DNA of 64,000 nt, taken from assembly GCA_018266735.1 (NCBI GenBank), contig JAFDZT010000002.1, positions 712,023 to 776,022 of the forward strand, read 5' to 3'. The notes under the pieces were generated by a model. It ran no database searches. It was given only the letters and a program-made list of their open reading frames with translations, and was not told where the DNA came from. The stretch comes from Bacteroidota bacterium (GTDB lineage Bacteria > Bacteroidota > Ignavibacteria > Kapaibacteriales > Kapaibacteriaceae). Below, in pieces: positions 8,957 to 17,200 of this stretch; within the stretch, counting starts at the first letter, position 1; every line of letters starts with the position of its first letter. The position numbers and the translations under genes are program-made.

Positions 8957-10668
8957 ACGTACTTGTAGATGCGCCGATCCATGGCGTTGTTCTGATAGTT
9001 GCGCACATAGGGTTGAAGGAACCGATAGTCCTCGTCATACATGATGAGCAGCATTGGCGCTTCGTTGATGGCGATCTGTTCTGCCTGTTGATAGAGCTTC
9101 ATGCGCGCGGCACGATCGGTGGTCGACAGGGCCGCTTCGAAGAGCGAGTCGAACGTGGCATTCTTGAATCGAACGGAGTTGATCGGACTCACACCTCCGC
9201 CCGATGGTACAAGCTTGCCGTAGTACAGATTCAAGAACGATTCTGGCTCGGGATAGTCGGCGATCCAACCGAGTCGATAGAACGGAGCGCGTCCGGCATC
9301 GATGGCATCGAGGTGTTGAGCGAACTCCACTTGCGTCAGGTTGATGTCGATGTTCAGATTCTCCTTCAGCATCCCCTGGATCGTTTCGGCGATCGACACG
9401 TTGCGTCCCCCGCCGGCATTCAACTGCAACGTCACCTCGGGGAATCCTTTGCCCTCGGGATAACCGGCTTCGGCGAGGAGCTGACGTGCCTTGACGGGAT
9501 CGTAGGCATAGCCGCGGATCTCGTTCGAAGCATAGCCGGGCATGGCAGGGGGGACGAGGCCAAACACGGCCGGACCCGATGCCTGTCCGCGTAGAACATA
9601 CTTGATGATGCGGTCCTTATCGATCGCATAGTTGAACGCACGACGGATACGCGGATCGCGAAAGACCGGATCGGTGTTCAACATGCCATAGTACTGCGTG
9701 GAGAGCGCCGTCTTGTGCGGGAGCTGATAGCGTGCATACGCACCTTTGGGTCGTTTCTGCGCGTCGACGATATCACCGAAGTACTCGTTGGCGATCCGGA
9801 ACGACTCTTCGAGATTGCCCGCTTTGAATTCGAGGAGCTGCATCTTGTCGTCGCGCATGAACGAGTATCGAATACCGTCGAGATACGGAAGTCGATTACC
9901 ATGCTCATCGAACTGCCAGTACTTTGGATTGCGCGTGAGCACGAGCGATCGGTCGGGCGTCCACGACACGAAGCTGAACGGACCTGTTCCCACCGGATGC
10001 TGGAAGAAGTTCTCTCCGTACTTCTCGACCGCTTCGTGCGGATGGATGAACATCTGATTCAATGCCACGATCTGCTCGAACGGTGCAAACGGCTTCACGA
10101 GATGAATAGCGAACGTTGAATCGTCGATCACCTCAAAGCCTGTGACCCCCTTCACTGCCGGCTCGCCGTGCGACTCGAACACGGCCCGCGTAGCGTCGTA
10201 ATACGCATCGGCTCCAACGACCTTGGCCTTGAGATAGTCGTACCCCTTGGTGTTCGCGCGGAAATCGCAGACACGCGTGAAGGAGTACTTCACGTCGTGC
10301 GCCGTCATCCGTCGACCAACGCCGTTCGCAAAGCATGCATCGTTGTGAAAGACCACATCCGTGCGCAGATGATAGGTGTAGACCGTTCCATCGTCGGAGA
10401 TCTCCCATCGCGTGGCCAGTTCGGGTTGTAACTGCAAGTCTGCATCGAAGGTGAGAAGGTTGTCATAGATGTTCGTGGCGATGTGGGCCGACGAGGCATC
10501 GTTCACGCCAACCGGATCGAGCGAGCGCAACTCGCCATTCTCATTGTCGCGAAAGATGCCACCATAGTAGATGCCCCCATTGGCGGGACGCATCGTTCCT
10601 TCAGGCATGCCGTGCCTGGTACACGATACGCCAAGGATGCCGCAAAGAAGAAGGAGGAGAATTCGCAT
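8926..10668 (-). CDS. ABC transporter peptide/nickel-type substrate-binding lipoprotein
   Basis: 580 aa, SBP_bac_5 (DppA/OppA-type) family. It starts with a short hydrophobic leader ending GVSC at residue 16, an atypical lipobox (Gly at -3), so it is probably lipid-anchored. Family features: GGIFRDNENGELRSLDPVG, the RWEISDDGTVYTYHLRTDVVFHND segment, PVGTGPFSF, and DPRIRRAFNYAIDKDRII. These proteins deliver oligopeptides or similar ligands to an ABC importer, but no permease or ATPase gene is nearby, so it is an orphan here. The ATG at 10668 was chosen; a TTG two codons upstream is in frame. A TATCTTTG box lies 3 nt before the ATG. Confidence 0.9.
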   Translation of the reverse strand: MRILLLLLCGILGVSCTRHGMPEGTMRPANGGIYYGGIFRDNENGELRSLDPVGVNDASSAHIATNIYDNLLTFDADLQLQPELATRWEISDDGTVYTYHLRTDVVFHNDACFANGVGRRMTAHDVKYSFTRVCDFRANTKGYDYLKAKVVGADAYYDATRAVFESHGEPAVKGVTGFEVIDDSTFAIHLVKPFAPFEQIVALNQMFIHPHEAVEKYGENFFQHPVGTGPFSFVSWTPDRSLVLTRNPKYWQFDEHGNRLPYLDGIRYSFMRDDKMQLLEFKAGNLEESFRIANEYFGDIVDAQKRPKGAYARYQLPHKTALSTQYYGMLNTDPVFRDPRIRRAFNYAIDKDRIIKYVLRGQASGPAVFGLVPPAMPGYASNEIRGYAYDPVKARQLLAEAGYPEGKGFPEVTLQLNAGGGRNVSIAETIQGMLKENLNIDINLTQVEFAQHLDAIDAGRAPFYRLGWIADYPEPESFLNLYYGKLVPSGGGVSPINSVRFKNATFDSLFEAALSTTDRAARMKLYQQAEQIAINEAPMLLIMYDEDYRFLQPYVRNYQNNAMDRRIYKYVWFDPSKFSS

Positions 10669-10671
10669 GCA

Positions 10672-10679
10672 CAAAGATA
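10672..10679 (-). promoter_or_regulatory. Candidate -7 element of the binding-protein gene (TATCTTTG)
   Basis: On the minus strand this reads TATCTTTG, an exact TAnnTTTG match, followed by TGC and then the ATG at 10668. The 3-nt spacing would put the transcription start on the start codon (leaderless mRNA). Confidence 0.45.
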
Positions 10680-10718
10680 CCGTAACCTTTCAGAAATGCT
10701 GTTGTTGTTAGGGCGGGT

Positions 10719-10730
10719 ACACACACACAC
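10719..10730 (+). repeat. (AC)6 dinucleotide tract upstream of the helical protein gene
   Basis: Six AC units sit 16 nt before the ATG at 10747, just upstream of a Shine-Dalgarno-like AGGAAG. Tracts this short can slip occasionally; any effect on expression is speculative. Confidence 0.5.
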
Positions 10731-10746
10731 TTTGTAGGAAGCCATC

Positions 10747-12123
10747 ATGGACAGCCGTGATGATGTTTTCGCTCTCGTCAAGTCGTTGACGGCGAGCGAG
10801 AAGAGGTTCTTTACTCTTCACGCACGCAGGCACGCTTCCGATCCGCACTATCTGCGGATGTATGAAGTGCTCGACGCCTTGCCAGCCTATGATGAAGCAG
10901 CGGTGCGACGGGCTTTCGAAGGAACGCCGGCCGCCAAGCATCTTGCCGTCATCCGACATACGCTGATCGAGGAGATCATCTCGTCGCTCGCTACATGGTC
11001 ACTCGACCGAATGCCGGATGACGTGGTACAGCGCGAATGTGATGCGGCGCGGTTCCTTGCAGACAAAGGTTGCCGGAGCTTTGCCGAACGTCATGTGCGC
11101 AAAGCATTGGCCATTGCCGTCGAGAATGAGCTGCCCGTTCGCGTGCTCGAAGTGTGTGCGTTGCAGCGCAGACTGTATCCGGATGAGTCCAAGCACCTTC
11201 GTACCATTCTGGATCGTGAACTGCTTGCCGTGACGATGATCCATGAACTGCATACTGCGCAGCGGGCGGTGATGGAGCATGATATGGCAGAGGTGGACCT
11301 TTCGACCATTCACTCGCGCGTGGCACATGTGCGGTGGCTGCGTCGAGCGATGCATGCTGCAGTGCAACACGGAATAACATCGGACGTGCGCAATGCGATG
11401 ATGGCCATTGTTGCGGCGCTCCGTGCGGTGCCCGACCTGTATCGTTCCCATAGTCGAGAGTGGTGCGACACTCTTCAAGATATGATCGTCGAAGCATCGC
11501 TTCATCGGGATCGGGAGACCTTGCGTGATGTGATCGATCTGATCTCTGACATGAGATCGATCTCGCATCCGCTTGCAGTGCGACGTCTCTTAGATACCGT
11601 ACAGACGGTTGCGCAATGTGCCATGGCGCTTCATAATGGAACGCCGGAACGGGCCATTGAGCTGCATGCCGACGGATCGTGTATTTCGCCCAGCATGCTG
11701 GCTGTGTGGGGCGTTCACCGTGCCGCCCTTCACCTTGCAGCCGACAGAGCACAAATGGCGTTGCAGCTCATCAATGAAGTGCTGAACGATCCTGCATTGC
11801 GAACGGAACAGCCGCGCTGGTATGGTCAGGCCCTGATCCTGAACGTGATGATCCACTATGCCATGGGGAACGAAGAGTACGTGCCGTACTGCATTCGATC
11901 TGCACAGCGCAAAGGCGAGGCGAAGCACTTCTTCTCGGCCGGTGATATTGCCCTACTGCGTACGATCGGACGGATCGTTGAACGCAACGAAGGCAGCACG
12001 ATGACGCAGGCCACTGCCGCGATCTCCACGTCACCGCTCATTACCGTGATCCGCGCTTGGGCCGTCTCACTTGATCGGCGTGTCGAGCTCGATCTGCACC
12101 GTACGAGAGTAGGAGCGGCCTGA
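10747..12123 (+). CDS. Conserved-looking helix-rich protein of unknown function
   Basis: 458 aa, no signal peptide and no membrane segment, so cytosolic. The N-terminus MDSRDDVFALVKSLTASEKRFFTLHA matches a pattern I associate with Bacteroidota hypothetical proteins (LVKSLSKSEKRYFKLFA..) that otherwise consist of helical, TPR-like repeats. The rest here is also helical, with repeated Ala/Leu-rich amphipathic stretches and many His and Arg residues. A function cannot be assigned. An AGGAAG ribosome-binding site is present. The last 57 nt overlap, antisense, the end of the OmpA-domain gene (12067-12123), so one of the two C-terminal tails may be dispensable. Confidence 0.75.
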   Translation: MDSRDDVFALVKSLTASEKRFFTLHARRHASDPHYLRMYEVLDALPAYDEAAVRRAFEGTPAAKHLAVIRHTLIEEIISSLATWSLDRMPDDVVQRECDAARFLADKGCRSFAERHVRKALAIAVENELPVRVLEVCALQRRLYPDESKHLRTILDRELLAVTMIHELHTAQRAVMEHDMAEVDLSTIHSRVAHVRWLRRAMHAAVQHGITSDVRNAMMAIVAALRAVPDLYRSHSREWCDTLQDMIVEASLHRDRETLRDVIDLISDMRSISHPLAVRRLLDTVQTVAQCAMALHNGTPERAIELHADGSCISPSMLAVWGVHRAALHLAADRAQMALQLINEVLNDPALRTEQPRWYGQALILNVMIHYAMGNEEYVPYCIRSAQRKGEAKHFFSAGDIALLRTIGRIVERNEGSTMTQATAAISTSPLITVIRAWAVSLDRRVELDLHRTRVGAA

Positions 12124-14223
12124 CGGGGTGTCGTTCGGATACAACAGACGATCCGAACCGATGGGCTCCAGGGATACTTGCCCGGCAGGAAGATCGAGCT
12201 TACGCTGCACTTCCACACAACGCTTGCGTGCAAGCTCGCGGTTGTATTCGGGATTTCCGGTCCGGTCTGCATACCCGAGGATCCGCACGCGCGTTTCCGG
12301 TTGAACGCGACTTTTCACGCGCTCTAGAATGGCCTTGTTCTCTTGGTTCAGCTCGGCACTGTTGTACTCGAACATGATGAGCGAATATCGCTCGATGAGC
12401 TTGCCTTGCTCCGTGGTCGAACGTCCGGTCTTCGCCGTGACCACTTCCACCGGCACACGAACCTGCGCCGTGCTTTGCTGTCCGGCATCGTTGAACACCG
12501 TATACGTTGCCACCACCGGCTGATCGCTGTTCGGCTTTGGATCGACGTCGAGATTCCACGGCGTGCGGTTCGGAACGCCACTGCCTTGCTCATCACGAAG
12601 GGCGCGCTGTTGCTGGGTGACGTTGAGTGACCACTTGGAGATATCGGTCGACGACGTCACCGAAGGATCGAAGGTGATCTGCTTTGGCGTGACGGCGCGC
12701 TCACGGTCCTTGAACTCGACCGTTTCGAGAATGAGCGGATCGTTCGACTCGATCTCGACGCGCTGGTTCTCTTCACGTCCTTCGACGTACTGATTGTTGG
12801 CAGGACTCGATGGAAGCAGCCGCGCCTCGACCGACATGCGCGCCGGGTCGATGCCCCATACCGTTGACAGATAGTCGCGGACCGCTTCTGCACGAGCGCG
12901 CGCAAGGGTCTTGTTGTTTGCTTCCGGACCTGTATTGCTCGTACAGCCGATCAACTTGATGGTTGCTTTCGGATTCGAGCGCATCCGACTCCCCACGATG
13001 TTCAGCATGTTCTTATACACGTCGAGCTGATCGCGCACCAGCTCCGTTGCACGGAAGTCCTTCGTGTCTTCTGGATCGATACGAGAGAGCTGCGTGGTCG
13101 TGATATCGCTGCTGTTCTCGGTAAAGAAGATGTGGTGCAACAACGGGAACGTCTCGATCACATCGGTCTCTTCAATGCGGATCTTGGTCACCGGTACGGG
13201 ACGCCCTTGCGCATCGAGCATCGTTGCCGTCACAGCCAGTCCCGGCGCGAATACACGCGGCACTTCGCGCACATACGATTCGTGGATGGTGATGGTATGA
13301 TACTCCACCCAGTCTTCGGTGCGCGATTCGTCCTGCACATCCGAGCTCTTCAAATAGATCCGCTCCTGCGCTATCGTTGGCTTGGCCACAACGGACGTGT
13401 CGCGACGGTACACCGTATCGCGCTTGATGATGGGATCACGCGGACGGTACGATCCATAGCGCACCATGGCACCCACTTGGAACTGCGATACCTTCCACTG
13501 CACATCAGAGATCTTCGTGATCGGGAACTGATAGCGCACTTCGGGAAGGAGTTCAAGGGAAGGTCCCAAGGGCAGCGAGTAGGCAAGGCCAATGGATGCG
13601 TGCAGTTGAAGCTTGGAGGCATTCGGGATAGCACCTGAGATCTCGTTGCGGACGGTGGATCCGTTCGCGGCAAAGACATAGCCATCGGGCGACACAAGCG
13701 TTTCGCGCTGTTCGAAGTTGGACGAGATCAGATAGCCGGCGCGACCGCCAACGTAGACCCAGAACTTGTCAAAGGGATTGATGCCGACGGTGGGCTCAAG
13801 CGTGATGAGCGGCAGCGTAGCATCGAGTGTGTGGTTGACGGTGATGGAGCGCCGCTCCCCCACGGGGATCGGTCCATCGCGGAGGACAGGTTCGTTGCCG
13901 ATCACTTCATCGGTCTGCAGTGAGCCACTCAAGGAGGTGAAGCCCAACCGCGTTTGCAACGTGAACATGTCTGCCAATGGTACTTCGAAGAAGACACCCA
14001 AGGCCGGCGCAATGGCCGTGGCCCCTGTGTATTCGATGCAGCACGACGGGATGCCGGGAAGCTGTCCGAACGATGTGCTGTGCATCGTGATCGCTGCGCC
14101 CGCATAGGCACCGAAGTAGTGTCGCAAGATCAACGTATCACGCTGAGCGACGAGGGTTCCCGAGCCAAGGCACACAACAAGTAGTGCCAAGAACATGCGT
14201 CGCGCCGAATACCATGGTGTCAT
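12067..14223 (-). CDS. Outer-membrane protein with two OmpA-like peptidoglycan-binding domains
   Basis: 718 aa. The signal peptide ends ..GTLVAQ. An N-terminal region of about 230 residues has beta-barrel-like alternation (TRLGFTSLSG, VGGRAGYLI, LLPEVRYQF). A linker follows, then two OmpA_C-like domains at about 363-493 (IKLIGCTSNTG, ARAEAVRDYLSTVWGI, NQRVEI) and 615-718 (IMFEYNSAEL, RILGYADRTGNPEYNRELARKRCVEVQ, SRTVQIEL). Such proteins tie the outer membrane to peptidoglycan. The doubled domain is unusual. It follows the giant glycine-rich T9SS gene by 21 nt and is probably co-transcribed. Its 3' end overlaps the convergent gene by 57 nt. The second in-frame Met (residue 10) is an alternative start. 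Confidence 0.88.
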   Translation of the reverse strand: MTPWYSARRMFLALLVVCLGSGTLVAQRDTLILRHYFGAYAGAAITMHSTSFGQLPGIPSCCIEYTGATAIAPALGVFFEVPLADMFTLQTRLGFTSLSGSLQTDEVIGNEPVLRDGPIPVGERRSITVNHTLDATLPLITLEPTVGINPFDKFWVYVGGRAGYLISSNFEQRETLVSPDGYVFAANGSTVRNEISGAIPNASKLQLHASIGLAYSLPLGPSLELLPEVRYQFPITKISDVQWKVSQFQVGAMVRYGSYRPRDPIIKRDTVYRRDTSVVAKPTIAQERIYLKSSDVQDESRTEDWVEYHTITIHESYVREVPRVFAPGLAVTATMLDAQGRPVPVTKIRIEETDVIETFPLLHHIFFTENSSDITTTQLSRIDPEDTKDFRATELVRDQLDVYKNMLNIVGSRMRSNPKATIKLIGCTSNTGPEANNKTLARARAEAVRDYLSTVWGIDPARMSVEARLLPSSPANNQYVEGREENQRVEIESNDPLILETVEFKDRERAVTPKQITFDPSVTSSTDISKWSLNVTQQQRALRDEQGSGVPNRTPWNLDVDPKPNSDQPVVATYTVFNDAGQQSTAQVRVPVEVVTAKTGRSTTEQGKLIERYSLIMFEYNSAELNQENKAILERVKSRVQPETRVRILGYADRTGNPEYNRELARKRCVEVQRKLDLPAGQVSLEPIGSDRLLYPNDTPSGRSYSRTVQIELDTPIK

Positions 14224-14244
14224 ACGTTCCGAAGGGTCAGTTGC

Positions 14245-17200
14245 TTAATGAATGATGTGGAGCGGCGCCGTCCGACGGCGCGTTGGTGTGGTGAGGATCA
14301 CGTGGTAGGCGCCTGCGGATACGGACTCCACATCGAGCGGCATCTGGTAGGGTGCATCGCCCGTGCGATGCGACCACGACGTTGTTGCCACGACCTGTCC
14401 TGTCACGTCCACGATGTCGATACGATGCGCTCCGGGTTCGAACACGTCTGCGGTGATGGACACGGTCGACGTGGCCGGATTCGGATCGGCACGAAGGACG
14501 AGTCCTCCAACACTGCGCACCAAGCGGTCGTCACCTTGTCGACAGATCTCGAGCATCAACGATCCGTCGTATCGACGGATGTTGGGCACCGACCCTGCGA
14601 GTTGCAGCGTTGCATCCACCACTTCGAGTGACGTACTGTCAACATCTCCCAACGTCACGTCACCGATGATGTTAAAGAGCGTATCAAGCGTTGACGTGAA
14701 CGACAATCCGGAAACATCCATGTCGAGATACGTGATACCGCCAATGCTCTCGTTGCGCGTGATCACGCCACCTTCGACCGACTTCGCCACGAACGTCGAC
14801 GTGATGTACTTGATCGACAGCGAGATCTGAATGTTGGTCGCATTCGGTGCGCCCAACACGATGTAGCCGGAGACGGGAATGGCGAAGTTCTTCGCACGTG
14901 GATCGGCGACGAGATCCGGCATGCGGATCTCCACTTGGATGTTCAAGCGACCGCTTCCACGCAACGGCACGATGCGCTCATCTGCGCATGGCTGATCGAT
15001 GGTGAACACGATGCTATCGCGATACTGCTGTTCTGCGGCAGGAGAGAAGCTCACGATCACATCATAGCCTGTTCCCGGTTGGATCACCACCGGTGCCGAG
15101 GCCACGATGGCGAAGGCTCCGTTCGATGTGCCCTTGAGCGACACACCGGTGATTCGAATGGGTGCCGATGTGGTGTTGAACAACGTGAGTCGCTGTTGCG
15201 ACGTGGATGCTATGTCGATGGCACCAAAGGCAATGGTATTCGGTGCGCCGGGAAGTTCCGTGCGGCGTTCTGCGAAGACATCGGTGCGGAGTTCCGTGGG
15301 GGCATTGTTGATCGTTGCGCGAACCACCACGGTGGCCCGCTTCTGTCCGTCTACGGTTTGCTGCGCATCGAAGGCGATCTGCAATGCACGCGATTCTCCC
15401 GGAGCAAGTGCCGAGGCCAGGAAGGCCGCCTGATTCAGCACCGATACGAGCGACGCGTCCACTCCCTGCACCGCCACATCGATGAGCGAGATCGGAACGG
15501 TACTTGCATTGGTGTACACGATGGAGTCCTGCTTCACAACACAACTCACATTGCCGAAGGTGATGGCCGTTGGTGCATTCACCACGCCGTTCACACCCTG
15601 GCCTTGCATGGCCACCATGAAGGAGTCCTTGCATGGCGCATCGTAGATAAACCAGAGTTCGGCCGACGTAAGACCGGACGTTGTGGGCGTGTAGGTGATA
15701 TCGAACTGCTGACTTGCAGCATCGGCGATGGTGACCGCTTGCGGCGTGACCACAACATCCGGTGACGTGGAACGCACGGCCACGATGCGAACATCAGCAC
15801 CGGACGCATTCGTATACGATACTTGCGTGAGCAACGGCGTGTTCAACTGCGTAACACCAACGTCGACGAAGGCCGGTCCGGTGATGTTCAACGGCACCTG
15901 CTGTACCGACACGGGCACGTCGATGCTCAGATACGAAGGATCGTCCGTGCGTATGCTCACGATGGCAGACTTGACGCCGTCCAATGCGCCGGAGGCATTG
16001 TATTCGATCACGAACGATACGGTCTCGCCGGGAGCGAGTGGCACATCCTGTGTTGGTTGATAGATCATCGTGAACGATGACGCATCCGGTCCGTTGATGA
16101 AGGCCGGATACAACACGTTGAACGTGGTCGAACCGCTGTTGCGCACCACCACACTATCGCGCTTGCGTGTGCAGCGTTGGATCACGCCAAGATCGAGACT
16201 TGTTGCCGAGAGTTGGACGGCGCTTTGAATGCCCTTGCCGGAGAGAACGACGTAGGCCGTATCGGCGCAACTGCGCGCCGTTGGTATCGAGCCGATCGCA
16301 AGAACGGCCGAGTCATCACCAACTGCTGATGGTGCGTACGATAGCTGCAGCATCATCGACATGCCTGGCTTCAGCATCGTTGGTGGCGCCGGGATGGCCT
16401 GCATGATGGCGAATGGCGGAGCCACCGATGGCAACGATGGAATGTCGAGATCGCTCGTACCCGCATTGCGCACCTCCACCGTCAACGTTTTGGTATCGCC
16501 GACGCGTGTGCTTGCGAACTGACCTGTTCCGATCACCGACATGTTCGGGAGCACACCTTCGAAGCGCACATAGAGTGTGCGTGGGATCGAACACTCTGCC
16601 AGTTGCACGTGGATGGGCACGATGATGGGACCAAGTTGCTTTGCCGTGCACGTGATGCGCACGTTGCGAACTCCGTCCGGTGGAACGAGCACGAATGGCA
16701 ACGTTCCCGTTGCGATCACCACGCCAACGTTCGTTGAACGGATACTTTCCAATGTCGTTGTGATCGTTCCCGTGGTCTTGATCGTGATGTCTTCTGTAAG
16801 CCCCGCACCCAAACAGATCGCACCATAGTCGATCGTGTCTTGTGTGGCAATGCCGCGCCAATAGAACTGCACATCACGTTTCTGTACTTCGGTGTTCAGC
16901 GTGATCACCCACGGATCATGTCCGGCGATCGTATCGTTGTTGGGTAGGGACAGTGTTGCGCTGATGGGACCAAGCTGACCCGTTTGCGCCGTGAACTCTA
17001 CGATATAGGGCTTCTGATCGAAGGCCGCAACGGTATCGGGGAAGACGCTCGGCTGCACCAGCGTAAAGCCCGGGGCACCGGTGATCGTGGGTTGCGTGAT
17101 CTCGAGCGGCGACTCGCCGGAGTTGCGGATCCAGATCGTGTCGCGGATCACAGCGTTCGGACACGCAGCCGTGTCGAATAGGACCGTTGACGGTGCATCG

